64,000 nt of DNA from Limnanthes douglasii subsp. nivea. Its lineage: Eukaryota; Streptophyta; Magnoliopsida; Brassicales; Limnanthaceae. Below, one piece after another: positions 33,179-46,258 of the stretch. Below the pieces are notes generated by a model. It saw only the letters and a list, made by a program, of their open reading frames with translations. It searched no databases and was not told where the DNA came from. The stretch covers positions 76,458,885-76,522,884 of the forward strand of contig JAUPFV010000005.1 of the NCBI GenBank assembly GCA_036936605.1, written 5' to 3'. The position numbers and the translations under genes are program-made. Every line of letters starts with the position of its first letter. Positions within the stretch are counted from its first letter, which is position 1.

Positions 33179-34760
33179 TTACTTTTTACCGGTAAAGAAC
33201 TTGGCTAATTTTGGCATCACTTTTCTTTTCTTCTTAACGACGAAATAAGTTGGAGTCATCCGAATTGCAGACGAGGACGATATCCTTGGCTTTGCTCGAA
33301 TCGGAGTCCGTCTAACATTATTCGCTTTAACAGATTTCCGAGGCAATGTGGCTTCATAGGCTTCCAACCTCTCGTTCTTTACTATTTGTTCCTCTTCCTC
33401 TTCTCTAATCTTTCTCATTTCCCTTTCAGCCCTTTTGATTTTCAGCATAGTCTCCTCCTCGTTTGCTCTCAAAGCTTCAATCCAAGTTCGAGCTGCGTCA
33501 ATTTTCATATCTGCAATTTCGTTAGCCACAAGAGCGTGTCCAGTCAAATATTCGTACTCATACTTTGAGATTTTAATCATAGGACTATGCTTCGAGGCAG
33601 AAGCTCGAACTTCTTGTATTTTTTCCGCTATTGATCCAAGCTTCTTTAGTACTATAGCTTCAGACGATTTCACTACTTCGAGCTCTTTAATTGCATCCCT
33701 GAAGTTTTCCTCCCTTGATTCTACTTCTGACTCAATTCTACGTGTTTCTGCCTTCAGAATAGCAGTTTCTTGCTCGGCAAGAAACCTTGATTCCTTTTCG
33801 AGTGCTGCATCTGCCTTTAACTTTTCAAGCTTGAGAGACAGTTCGGTTTTCACATATTCAGCCTTTTCCTCGGCTGCAGATACTGTTTCCAACTTGGCTT
33901 TTGCCCTTAGCAATTTATGACTAAGAGTTTTAACTTTCGAATCGATTTTTTCCTTGTTTTTCATTAACCGGGCTGTTTCTTCTCGTGCATCTCTTAATTC
34001 ATTCCTGACTATATCCATCGAACTCATTAACTTAAATCCATCTTCTTTAACACGAAACAATTCGTACTTCAAAACTTCTAGCTCATCTGTGGATCCTCTT
34101 TTAGACCTCGACCGGCTATCGGTTCTTTGAACTCGTCGTTCCATTTGTTTAACAAGCTTGAGCTGATTATCTAGCATGTTGATATCGGATAACGTAGCAG
34201 CCAACTTGGTTTCAAGTTCCTTTGTTTTGTCACTTTCTTCCACAAGTTCCTCTAATCTTGTCTTTTTTTCTTCAATGGCGAATGAGAATTCGATCTCTTT
34301 CATATCTCTTTGTTCGTTGATTTCTTGGTAGTCTTGCAAGGCTTTTATCTGGGCCAACTCGATGAATACTGTTTCTTCCTTGGCTGCATCGATCTCTGTC
34401 CTTAGTCTTTCAACCGAGCTCATACTCAACTGGGTTTTCGAGACTAATGTTTTGAATTCTGTCTCTGATTGTGTTTTCTCTTCCCATAAGGAAGCTATAT
34501 CAAGCTTGAGTTTACTCAACTCTTGCCTCGCTAACTCTAAATCTCTTTTTGCTTCTGCATACTGGAATTTTTGGAGATTTATTGCAGTTCTGTTCTCTTG
34601 GTTAGTTATCCTAGTGGTATGCAATTCTCTTGCATTTATAACTGACCCCTTGATTTTAGTATGTGTCCAAGAAAAATCAAGAGAAAAGTTAGCCAAAATG
34701 TACGAAAGAAGCGAGTTTAGAAACCATACAACCTCCTCGAGCTATCCCATTTTCTTTCAT
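33179..34760 (-). CDS. WEB-family coiled-coil protein, PMI2-like (DUF827)
   Basis: About 490 residues of nearly continuous coiled coil resembling PLASTID MOVEMENT IMPAIRED 2 / WEB2, which with WEB1 controls chloroplast photorelocation in the cytosol. Family blocks: ARQELSKLKLDIASLWEEK, VFIELAQIKALQDYQEI, TKELETKLAATLSDINMLDN, FKLMSSMDIVRNEL, ISKYEYEYLTGHA, AARTWIEAL and the C-terminal basic KKRKVMPKLAKFFTGKK. The main open frame has no early ATG. A 28-nt first exon 34733-34760 (MKENGIARG) spliced to an acceptor at 34641 keeps frame (91-nt intron with a CTAAA branch-like site); this is a guess. Compared with the family, roughly 70 residues between the RELH region and the YAE..RDLELARQEL block seem missing. 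Stop at 33179-33181. Function is inferred from family. Confidence 0.8.
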
Positions 34761-35560
34761 TTAGTCAGTCTCTCGACTTCAAAATCATCTTTTTCAATTC
34801 ATGGATTTGGAATCTATAAATTTAGCTTACAGCCCCGTAGAGAAGACCACACGTGAGAAACTAAATTGATGGATTTTATCATGTTCATAGGCTAAATTTA
34901 TTTGTCAAATCCAAATACTTTGAAACAATGATTTTGAAATCGTATGACTAATTGAAAAAAATGGAATAGTCGAAAATTATCCAACTATTTAAGCTTCTTT
35001 CAAACAGAAAAATTACCTCCATGTAGGTTCTTTATCTCCAAGTATCAATAATTCACCAACTGGGTTCTTCTTCCACCATTGGAATGTCTTGTGAGTTATG
35101 AACCATATACCTTAACCTGTTTATGTATAGTTGGAAAGTGAAGCTACACTATGCAAAACTCTTGGGAAAAAGATATGAGATAGTGAGATGATAAAGGCAA
35201 GAGATATACCATTAGTAGCTAAACATAGGAAACATGGTAGAGGAATTCCAAGTTAAAGCACTCATAGATAATATAAGAAGAAGAGGTACAAGGGAACAAG
35301 AAGTTAGCGATGGTTGGCTACTATTGTTTCACTTGAATGTCGAGAATATCAAGAATATTATGACAATTCAGTCAGTGGTGCTTTCCCTTTTTTATATATA
35401 AATATCTCAAATTTTAATTTCGTTATTATATATATATATATTCCATTATTTATTATAACATCCTTAGGTGATCTATATTTTAATTTGGAATTATAATTAT
35501 TGAATACGAAAAAAATTTGGTGTGGGATGATTATCAACGTAAATATAAAATTTGAAAATA
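34761..35560. other. Upstream region of the PMI2-like gene
   Basis: No confident gene. A minus-strand 30-codon stretch near 35010-35095 (ITHKTFQWWKKNPVGE...) ends at a GTAATT donor-like site and could be an exon remnant, but nothing connects to it. Confidence 0.35.
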
Positions 35561-35775
35561 GCCCTCAAGGGCTACCGAGTTGGTTGAGTATGGTATTCTT
35601 TTTACCAAAGTTCATGAGTTCGAGTCTTTCTACATACGCTTTCTCGGTTGAGCCTGTCATCTTGTGTGGTTTACCTTCTGGCGTTGGTTTGCAGACTATC
35701 GCATCAGACTGAGGGTTTAACATGTGCGCACTCATTGCATTCTGAGTAGCGGCTGCGGGTTCCCTCCGAAAAAAA
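35558..35775 (+). mobile_element. tRNA-derived SINE, copy 1
   Basis: Box A GCTACCGAGTTGG (35571-35583) and box B GAGTTCGAGTC (35616-35626), then TCTACATACGCTTTCTCGGT, GTTGGTTTGCAGACTATCGC and CTCCGAAAAAAAAAA at the 3' end. It matches the copy at 54355-54520 over most of its length, with an extra insert of about 50 bp near its 3' end. TTGAAAA occurs on both flanks and may be a short target duplication. Confidence 0.8.
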
Positions 35776-35786
35776 AAATTGAAAAA

Positions 35787-36068
35787 AGTTAATCAGGTAA
35801 TTAAGGCAATAAAAAATTAAAGTTATTTTATTATGAGTATGGTCATTTGTTAGATGGTCTTTGAACAATGTAATTATTATTTTTACTCTAAAGCAACTAT
35901 TAAAAAAAATCAAAAAACCCTCCCAAAAAAATTGAAAATAAAAGTTAATCAGGTAATTAAGGCAATAAAAAATTAAAGTAATTTTATTATGAGTATGGTC
36001 ATTTGTTAGACGGTCTTTGAACAATGTAATTATTATTTTTATTCTAAAGCAACTATTAAAAAAATCAA
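35787..36068. repeat. 156-bp tandem duplication
   Basis: AGTTAATCAGGTAATTAAGG starts at 35787 and again at 35943, with near-identical sequence through AGCAACTATTAAAAAAA in both units. It lies right behind the SINE tail. Non-coding. Confidence 0.92.
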
Positions 36069-37635
36069 CTTTTTTGTCGAAGCCAATTTTGTTTTTATTC
36101 TTTTCTAAAATTTATCTGTTTGTTATTGTTCGAACGATTTTATGTAAAAATAAAAATATGTAAATATAAAAATGATTTAAAAAAATCGAAACAAAAAAAG
36201 TTTGAAATCATAATATTAAACTGTGAAAAACGTACGATAAAATTTGTCTGTATTAATCCTTGTCCATGGATATGCCCAACAACTAGTTAATTACAATCAC
36301 ATGTTAGTTAATGAGTTTTGACACTTCCACGTTATGTTGTCCAAATTACAATCAAACGTTTTGGAGAATTGAGAACAACATTTGCATTGATGAGGATGAT
36401 AAAGTATAAAATATGTCAAACCTGAGTGAACATTAAGCAATAGTTATGAAGAACTTGTTGATCCCGAAATCATGTCGACACTTCATTTGCATTTGCATGG
36501 AGCAAAGAACACTATTGCAAGTGTAGTATCAATTTCAAATTTGATCATCCAGGCTCTTAAGTTTGCCATCATTGTTCCCAATCATGTCATTATCATTCAA
36601 AACACAATGCACAAACTCATTCAAATGATCCAGAACTAACCTATCTGGAGATGATCGATTCGATGGATGTCACAAACCTGAAGTAATTGCCCTCTCTCTA
36701 TTTTATTGTATCGTCCATTTAAAAATAGAATTATAGTCACTCTTGAAAGAATATACAATGATTATTTCCATAGATTATGATGGGCATGCTGATTCCGACC
36801 ATGTATATAAGTATTTTTCCCAATTATCATGGACAAATCTCTTTCTAGATTGATTTATTTTTTGCAAAATATGCACTTAAATGATTTAGAGGTAGAACAA
36901 AAGATAAAAAAAAACCTTATCGTATTACTATCACAAACCTGATCTCTATAGTAACTTTGATGAAAATAATATTTGAAAAATGATCGGACCTTATGAAGAT
37001 GTATTAAAGAATATCGATGTAGAAGTCTTATGAGTGATGAGAAAAACCAGTAATTCAAAAAACAACTATGACAAAATTTACATGATACTACCTCTTTCAC
37101 TAACAAGACAAAACCTAACATGTTTTACAATACATGAGACTACCATAACCAAAAAATAGAATTATAGTCACTCTCGAAAAAAAATGAGTAAGTAAAATTG
37201 GTATGATCTTTGTTTATGGTTGCGTTCCTTCTCGTATAATATGACTCTAAACATGTTATGGATCAATCACATACACGTTTTAGCATCACCAATCCACCAA
37301 TACATCTGGTATATGGTGGACGGTCGAATTGATCTTACATTTGTACGAGAGTATTACATTATATTCTTTTTTTGAAGAAATAACAAATAAAATGGATTTA
37401 GTATTCCTCCTTAATGAGATGAATAATATTTGAGGGCTTCCAGTTGGTGAACCCATAGGATAAGTAGGATTGATACACCAACAAATAATATCAGACTATT
37501 AGAGTAGGTCGACGTTATACATGTAAGGTATGTTCAGATATGTTAAAACTTATAATCAAGATTTTTGGCAATTTTGTTTGAAAAACCAATGACATTACAA
37601 GAGTGTCGATCTAAGTCATATGTCAGTAGTTTTTA
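36069..37635. other. AT-rich intergenic DNA
   Basis: No gene, RNA or repeat boundary that I can support. The right part may be the eroded 5' portion of the gypsy remnant that follows. Confidence 0.45.
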
Positions 37636-38760
37636 TCACCCACGGGTTTGTCTTGTCAAGGAAAAGTCACAACTAGACTCACAAGAAGAAAAATAAATTG
37701 TAGATGAGGAGATGAATATGGTAAGTCGAGTCATAAACAATTGAGAAACACCATATCTAGTATAAAAAAACTCAGTATTAGTTTGGAAAATGAGGGATCC
37801 ATAAAATTTATGTGTGAACTATTGACTTGAGGAAAGCTTACCAGAAGGATCATTTATATTTTAATGATTGACCAGTTTATCAATGCGACAACATACAACC
37901 ACCTCATTTTTATTATGAACGTATACTTTGTTATAACTAGATATGGATACATCTCAATGATAAAAGTGGTAAAACCTTCATCACTGAAAGTTTCATGCAG
38001 TATTAAAGGATGATATCATAAAGATAACCAATATGACTTATAAAAAACTTGTCAATAAAATATTTTCTAAAGAGTTTCAGCGTAATATCAAAACACACAT
38101 CGACGACATATTAATGAATAGATGAGAAACTTAAGATTTCATTTACATCCTCTAAGAAAATTTTGAAAACCTTGAGATACCAATATTAAATTTAATCAAT
38201 ACGAGTACACATTTAGCCTAATATTATATAAGTTCCTTCATTGGAAGGTCAGTATAAGAGAAATTGATGTTGACTCATTTTAAATTACTGTATTTACCAT
38301 AATGGAACTACCACTAACGATTAAAGAAGTTCAAATTCTTGCTAAGATGCTAATCGTGCTTCATTGGTTCTCATTTTTGCAGCCTCTAAAATGTATAATC
38401 ATGTTCATATAGTCGGGCAAAAATCATAACCACCAGGTAGTGTATTATGTTAGTAAATATATTTTGATGGCAAAATGAAAGTTATAGCTGGATAAGCTGG
38501 CCATACCTTTACAAATAACAAGAAGAAAAATATGTTCATACATCAATTGATATTAGATGGTAGACTTGACATAATTTCTGATTCTTAACGTTATCTAAAA
38601 ATTAATATTTAAAAAAGTCTCACTAAATGATCAATATAGCTATGAGAAATTGATATCCAATATAAGCCTTACACTATAATGAAACGTTATATAAACCTTT
38701 TGCAAACTTCCAATATCAAGGTGAATAATCAGGACCTGCGTACGATTCAACAACCTCGAG
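37636..38760 (+). pseudogene. Strongly decayed Ty3/gypsy RT-RNase H remnant
   Basis: Scattered frames give NSVLVWKM, LCVNY, IDQFINATTYNHL, DKSGKTFITES, then THIDDILMNR (RT active-site region), MELPLTIKEVQILAKM and HWFSFLQPLKC, then VVYYVSKYIL. These follow the order of the 25-26 kb pol. Every frame is broken, so this is an old copy. LTRs were not found. Confidence 0.75.
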
Positions 38761-39860
38761 AATGAAGCATACTTAATTTGATCGTCTCATAACTGGAAGC
38801 ACTACACAAATTTTTATGATTTATTTTATGTACCTTAAATTATTAAGTGTAATATATCTACAAACCTATGTAATAAACATATAGTTAAACCTTTTAACGA
38901 CTACAAACTAATAAGTAATAACGCATTGGGAAAATCGAAAGATCATAAGAATACTATTATTTTATATTTAAAAAATTTACATTAGGTGGACGGTTTGATA
39001 GATCACTGATGCGCAAGTTTCACAAACAAAAAATAAAGTAGTTTATCCATTATTAACTTTCGATTATTTTGACCTTGCACAATGAGTTGCTATGTAGAAA
39101 TGGTCTTCCAAGCATGCGATAAAAATGTATACTATTAATGTTAATGGAGATGTGTGGGTTAAAAAAATATTTGTACCTTCAAGATGGAAACATTCAATAT
39201 AATAAGACCCTGACTCAAATTTTTAATAGATTATTTTTCAGTTATTTATTGCTCTATATATTCTCCATTGAACATACTTACCCCGAACTCTCTCTAATGT
39301 CTCGCTCCGGATAGGGTCAAGTTTATTTTTGAGCATCCTCATAATGGGGATATTTTGGCCCATTACAAATACAGATCAGTGCATCGAGATATGAGTAAAT
39401 AATAGTTGTGGTTGACACACAAATACTCATCTCATATTATGATACATTTTAATGCTTTGAAGACATAATATGACGGTCTTGTGGTTTATTTCAAAATAAT
39501 ATTTGAAGTAATATATATATATATATACATATGCTTAATTTTTTTAAGTAAATAAAATTAATATACATATGACCCAATAAAAGATTCGATGAAAAAATAA
39601 TCGAAACATATATAGTTAATACACTAATAAGTTAAAAACATTTATCGTCGGCTTAATACATCCATATATCAAAACTAAAACAACAACTGTTGAATATTAA
39701 TTTTATGTCTCATCCCGCATGAGGTTGATCATTTTTTTTCGGAAAGACCCTGCATATTGGTACCATGGACGAGAGAAAAGAAAATAATAAACTCAATCTA
39801 TTTTATAATAAACCTAAACATAACATGTTGGCTGATAATAGAGCTCTTAAGTTGAAATCA
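38761..39860. other. AT-rich intergenic DNA
   Basis: Nothing recognisable; could include eroded downstream parts of the gypsy remnant. Confidence 0.4.
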
Positions 39861-39863
39861 TGT

Positions 39864-40300
39864 AAGTTTTAGGTTTTAAAAAGTAATTCATCCCTGGACT
39901 ATCGATTTTAGTGACATATAGTCTCTGTATTTTTAAAAGTCCGCTGATATTCGTTGTACTATCCAGTTTGGATAAAAGTTAGTCCCCCATATCTGTTGAT
40001 TAATATAAAGCTATCACGTGGCACCATACTCAACAGAAACTAGTATCACCAATAGTCCATAGACTTTAACCTTGATTACATTTGAACTTCAAACTAAAGT
40101 CGAAGGACCATTGGTGATACAATTTTTTGTTGAGTATGATATCACATGACAACTTTACATTAATCAATAGATACGGGGGACTAAGTTTATCCGAACTAGA
40201 TAGTCCAGAGACTACCAACGTACTTTTGAAAGTCTAGGGACTATTTGCTACTAAAATTGATAGTCCACAGACGAATTAATTTTCAAATCCTAAGTTTTAT
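39864..40300. mobile_element. Fold-back (long inverted repeat) element
   Basis: The left arm (about 39864-40060) and the reverse complement of the right arm (about 40105-40300) align over roughly 180 bp. Shared blocks include GGACTATCGATTTTAGT vs GGACTATCAATTTTAGT, TTAGTCCCCC, and CATACTCAACA...GTATCACCAAT. The loop is short. No coding sequence. Resembles a fold-back MITE; superfamily unknown. Confidence 0.85.
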
Positions 40301-43300
40301 TATCTTTTTAAAAATGAAAAAATATTATTTAATACGTAAATTTGAGAAGATTCAATAAAAAAGTAAAAATAATAAAGTTAAAAGAGAACCCAAGTGAACA
40401 TAAGATAAACATAAAGTGACCAACCCGAGAACTTTTACATGTACAAGGCTTTGACTAACGTGTTGGATTTTAGTTTTGATAATAAAAAAAAATATGAAAA
40501 ACAAAAAACATTATTATCTTCAATCAACTGGTAGGTTAATACGATATAAATTTTGAAAAATGACCTCTTCAATATTTTATCGATGATCCTTATCGTGATC
40601 CTCGTTAACAAGATGTTTCCAAACTATTTTCTAACCAATAGTCATTCTAAATAACTTCAAATTGGTCCACAAATATCTCAACAAGTATAAACTCTCGTAA
40701 ATTTTCAAATTAAGTGTCAGACTCTGCTTCATTAAAATTCAAAACTATTTATTCTCTAAGCTCCGAACCTTAATTATCTATGATGACACTTACTCGACAA
40801 GAATGTTTGTGTCACATATGTTATATTTGTCTTAGTAACTATCTTAAATTATTTTTTAATCTTGAAAACGTGATAAACATAAGATTTCTCTAATTTTTAT
40901 TTACGGTCCACAACATCAAAAGTTATAGATTCTTTTTAAAGAGTGATTTTTATCATTACTCACTCACTCTTTAAATGAAGTTAAATATTCTTTACTTGTT
41001 CGGTTTGTAACTATTTGATTTCTATGTTACCGAGTTTATCATCTATTATTTTTTTCAAAGCATCCCAAATCATGGTCGAGAATTTCACTAGTTTGACCTC
41101 ATCGTTAGTTTGCAATTTTTAGATAATATTACATGTCTTGAAAATTATATGTAAGAGATAATAAAAAATAATAAAAGTAATCATCAACACTTACAAAATA
41201 AAGTAAATTCATAAATATCGTACCTCATAACCAAATTTTATTTGTCGAATATATGTTTTTATTACCATTATTCCAAAACTATGATTGGCAGATTCACGTA
41301 AATAACCATACTAAATTGGTACTCTAAAAGATTGTTTTAGGTTTCGGTGCTTGTGCCAAGCTACCTCGATGAACCATAACCTTTATATCGGCAACATTAT
41401 TGTAGTCCTTCCAATTTTATAAGAATTGACTATTAGAATGAATGTTTGGACTTATGAGACAAAGAATGATAAAAAAATGCTCCAACAGGCTCTCATCCGC
41501 CATAATATGTCTTGTTTCGTCCGTATTTTATTATCCCCAAAATCTTGACTTGTGGCCAATGAAGAATTTTTTTCATAAAAAAATAACTCATCTCATCATG
41601 GTCTGACCTATCTATTAATTTTTTGTTATCGAACATACCTCTCATAACTTATATAAAAATAAAAAAAAATACAAATTATAGTATGGTCACTATATAACTT
41701 ATAATTATGTTTTAGTATAGATTTTTTATTTTATTTTATTTTAAAAAAAATAAATCACGTTGAATTTTATCTAGGTAAAAAATAATTTAAAGTTAATAAA
41801 TTAAACATAACGGACATAAGCAAGTCGATATGAGATAGCTAAAATAGATAATAAAAATATTTCGAGATAGGACTGGGTAATTGACTGATGTGGTTAGTGA
41901 GGTGAGTTTGGGTGTAGAAATATTAGAAAACAACAACACAAGACGATCATGGGTCTACACTTTAAAGATCGGGTCATCCCAAACCCACATCGAACCACCA
42001 CATTACCATCCAATCGATGCGACTTTTTAGGGCCATCAAGATACCTCAACCACCAGATCTTATCATTTTTTCAGCTTCCACTTGGATTTCTATTTGGTAT
42101 CTTTGTGTTTGATGGTCGTGTCAATCCGAGATGAAATAAATAATTGTACCAAAAACGTATGTGTCACGGCTCATATCATTTTTTCCCATCAAAATCTTAT
42201 CATGAATACATATTGGATCTCTCGTGTTTGAAATTTTTATATTTATTATCGCCCATAAATTTGATAAACCATATAATAGTTTGTAAATAAACATTGGATT
42301 AGATTTGAAGATATCAAAAATTATAATAAGCCATCCACAAATTTGTATCACTTTAGGATTATAAGAAATAGAAATATGATCAAAATATCTATAAATAAAA
42401 TTTCAGCCACCATTAAATGATAAACCACATATGAGGAAACCAAATTATATGCCAATAAAGAAACCTTTATATGTTCCGCATAAACTGGATTCGACATCTG
42501 TGTATCATATAGAAAAATTCTAAGGATTAGAGTTGTTAGGAAACCAAAATCTCACTTAAAGATCTCAGTATTCAAAATGGTCTCCGAAAATATTTTAGAA
42601 GTTATGAGTCCTACGTGAGTCGAAAACTGAAGAATCATATTGTCTTGAATATTGTATAGTTTTAAAAATATACCGACGAATAATAGTATACATACTTCAC
42701 ACCTTAAAATATTATAGCAAATAAGTGTCTATATATTTTTGTCATTTCATATCGGTATGACCTATTATACTAGATTATGGTTTTGACCCGAATTGAGCAT
42801 CATGATTCATACTGATTTGGTTGTAATAAATTGGTAAATTGGTACTACTGACTGACCTGTCTAATCAACCTCCACTTTAGGAGTTTATTATGAACCAAAT
42901 GTCCAACTAAAGGTAAAAAAAAAACCAAACAATATTGATGGACCATTATAATTTTAATGATATGAAGATGTTATGATCTCTTTCAACCGATATGGTAAAA
43001 ATATATTCAAATTTATATTGAAATTTATATTGAATAAAAATATATGTATATAAGAGAAAATGAGTACATGCTTTGAGTGGCAACTTTGGTTCAAATTTTG
43101 GATATATATTAATGTTGGTGGATAAAGAATGATGGAACAACATTGGATAAGTATGATAAAAACCCCAAAATAACCTCACAGTCTTCGTTTGATACACTTG
43201 GGCATGCGTATCTAGCTTTTTCATTTTTTAAAAATGACCATAATATTTTTATGCAAATAACATGTAGATTGTTCATTTGGACCATTTAAATTAAGAATAT

Positions 43301-44140
43301 CCAACATACAAAATTAATTATTTTATTAACGACCACATCTAGAAATTTATGAATAGGGTGAGTGTGCATCACATTATACATGCATGATAATTAGATTTGA
43401 AAATCAAATGACTACATAATGGCAATCCCTCTCATGTGTTAGTGGTTTATTAATCTAGATAACATCATACTAGAGAAATTAGTTCGATAAATTATCTCGA
43501 TATCAGATTAAACAACTATATTTAAGCTAAATATTACCAATAAAAAATATTATAACTTATTTTAATAATATATAATATGGAATTGACCAATAATGATACA
43601 TCGATAGATTATGAGATTAGTTCAACATGAGTAAATATTTTATGAAAGTGTTTAATGAACTTGACATATCAAATCACATTGGACCTTTAGTTGTTGGGAC
43701 CAAACTTTTGATCGTTTTCTCTATTTCATCGGTATAACTGGAGGTACTCATACAAAGAAATATTTTTTATGAGATTAGACGATGTATTTCCAAATGCCAG
43801 ACTTGAATTTTTTGTTATTTTTTTATCAAAGAAAATGATAAAATTAACTAATCAAATAATCACGATAACAATTGCAAAAACAAATTTATTTGTTCCATAA
43901 TGTAATTAGATAAATATTTTTTCAATTATAATTATACTGTAATAAATAATATCAATTGTTAATAAATATAAATAAAATATCATTTTCATAACATCAAAAT
44001 ATCAATTATTTTAGAAAAAATTATGTTTATGTATTTAATCATTTCGTGTTAGTAAATAAATTTTGGAAAAAACTATGATAACGATATGTTTTAGAAACGT
44101 ACTAGATCTATAGCAAAAAAAAATATTTTTATCGAGCAAT
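40301..44140. other. AT-rich intergenic DNA
   Basis: No gene supported. Short open frames near 41950 and 42950 lack any recognisable features and look accidental. Confidence 0.45.
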
Positions 44141-44149
44141 AATGACGTA

Positions 44150-44815
44150 CGCGTACAGAGACAACTATGAGGTTTGTCTAGATGCATCAACCCTTAAAAA
44201 AGTACGTAATAGCTCACTGATTGAGTGTTCTTGGACCAAATATGAATGAGGATAAGTGATCTGGCGAAGTTGTTGATATAAAAATGCATCAACATAAAAG
44301 TATTATGCCTTAGAGGGAAGCATCCGTATGAATAATGATGGAAAAATGGAAGTGACAATATTGGTTTGAGTTACGCAAACTTTTTATGATAATCCAATAC
44401 TTTAAAATTCTAAAGGTTCCTCTGCAAGGTTCATCCATAAAGGATGAGTCAGAGCCTAAGATCCGAACGAAAGGCATAATTGATTAATAACATATGAATA
44501 TTAATGTATTACTCTTTATTAGTTTTGAGAGACAGATGCATCTTGGTTATTTGAAAAGATGATTATCGTTTCAAGAACGCAACGTGTCCCTAATGTTTCA
44601 GAGTAAGAAGGGGTATAAAAATACTCCAAGATGATGTTCGGGTACTAGGTGCTACGATAGTGAAGTAACCCGTGTTATACTTCCAAGAAAAGCTTGAACG
44701 ACTTTCAATAAAAGTTTAAATGTACTCAAAACCAAAAAATATAGGTAGGTATAAAATAAATAGATGCGCAAGATAACTCTCTCTAAGGAACTCAGTAAAA
44801 CAAACACCATAAAAC
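44150..44815 (+). pseudogene. Nuclear copy of plastid 23S rRNA fragment (NUPT), decayed
   Basis: Readable blocks of plastid 23S rRNA in order: GTACGTAATAGCTCACTGAT, TGCCTTAGAGGGAAGC, TTTGAGTTACGCAAAC, GATGAGTCAGAGCCTAAGAT, TCAAGAACGCAACGTGTCCC, GTAAGAAGGGGTA, GTGAAGTAACCCGTG, AACTCTCTCTAAGGAACTC. Most differences from the plastid gene I remember are C-to-T or G-to-A. It lies in AT-rich nuclear DNA among retroelements, so it is a non-functional transfer. A mitochondrial 26S origin fits less well. Confidence 0.88.
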
Positions 44816-45960
44816 ACTGATAAAATTATGTGATGAGTTTGGCTTAGTCGGTCCATCTATCTAGAAAACTTAAATATATAAAGAGAGAAAAAATAAAATA
44901 GTCTAATGTTTTTAGGAAAATAAAAAATCACACGTCATTTTAAGGTTGATGGTTGTATTTATAGTGATGTTTGTGGATTTTAGAAACACTAAAAAATGAT
45001 GATTAAATATGTGTACATAAGGCAAAAAATATGTGTGATATAAGCACTTTATCATAAATTGTTAGTCCATAATCTAGACATGTGTCGCAACCCGATTAAT
45101 AATCTTCTTATCAACTATGCATAGTCCTTGTAAGTTTATCGGGAGAGGACTACAACACTGCTTTATAAGTAGACCACTTGGTTAGGTTTTGAATGTGTAT
45201 GAATTTAATTTTTCACAATATTTACCCATAAAACATTATCCCTAACTTATCTCAGAAAAACTTCATTACCCCATGTTGAACAAGTCGGGCACTCTTGCTC
45301 AAATCTAAAAGGATTTAGTTTTGAATTTGCATGATTCAGATTCATCTGGACATTTGGTTAAGTGAGGTATGATTTTTTAAGTCTATTGTGTGTCTTATAA
45401 GGTTTTATTGTTGAAATATGAATTAGATTATGGTGGGAAAATGGTGGCAGTTTAATATGAACCTAGAGTGTATTGTCTCATCTATCTCAATATGAGATTC
45501 AATTTGAGCTAAAAGAGAACCAATGATTAATTTCTTCATTTTCATTATACCATCGGCCAACAAGCACGGAAGGATTTTATCCGAAATATTGCACATGTCA
45601 TCACATCATGATAATTCTTAACATTGCTATTTGTTTGGATGAAATGCTTATCATAATCTTGTAGAATCCTATACAATTTGTATATGTAGTGCGTTATATA
45701 GTTACTATCACCTTTAATCACCTTATTCTTGATAAAGTGATATTTGAATAAAGTTTATAATATATCAATATATTGGGTAGACCCCGAGGACAGTTAATTG
45801 AACCAAGTTAACGGGTTCCTTCTGAAGGTCATCGAGAAAGTCGAGCATAAAATTCTATTATCACTTCCTAAAATATAATATAACATTCCATTTTGAAATA
45901 CTATATGTAGTGTTCCAGTTCTCATGAATCATTATACTTATCTATCTTTTATTGGTTAGA
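44816..45960. other. AT-rich intergenic DNA
   Basis: No feature I can support. Confidence 0.4.
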
Positions 45961-45961
45961 C

Positions 45962-46258
45962 TTGTGTGAAAAGTCTTCAGCTGACATCTCTGAAATAATA
46001 TGTGATTTTACCAAGTTGTACATCGAATTATACAAAAGGGCCCAACATCATTTCATCTCGGATATCGATAAGAATTTTGATACATCACTGGGTTCTGTTG
46101 GTGAGGATTCAAATATGGATTCAGACCATAAAATACAAAAGAGTTCTAAGTTTAAGGGTTTGGTAAGTATTGTCCAAGATTTAGATCTTAAGCTTGAGCA
46201 AAAAATAATAGCTGGTTTGACCAAATATTGGCAACTAAGACCATGGTTGGTACATTAA
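45962..46258 (+). CDS. Hypothetical ORF, 98 aa
   Basis: Frame MCEKSSADISEIICDFTK...WLVH with acidic and Ser-rich middle (SLGSVGEDSNMDSDHKI) and GC content above its surroundings. The annotated start may be a non-ATG codon. It looks like a piece of a real protein, such as an exon fragment, but I do not recognise the family. Chance ORF is possible. Confidence 0.25.
   Translation: MCEKSSADISEIICDFTKLYIELYKRAQHHFISDIDKNFDTSLGSVGEDSNMDSDHKIQKSSKFKGLVSIVQDLDLKLEQKIIAGLTKYWQLRPWLVH

Noticed and set aside
33435..34856. Plus-strand Ser/Phe-rich ORFs opposite the PMI2-like gene
   Set aside because: Antisense reading of Glu/Lys/Leu-rich coiled coil; no motif.
35571..35640. Intact tRNA gene
   Set aside because: Boxes A and B are present but no cloverleaf ending; the second copy and A-rich tail mark it as a SINE.
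44150..44815. Functional rRNA gene
   Set aside because: Too many substitutions and truncated at both ends; only part of 23S present.
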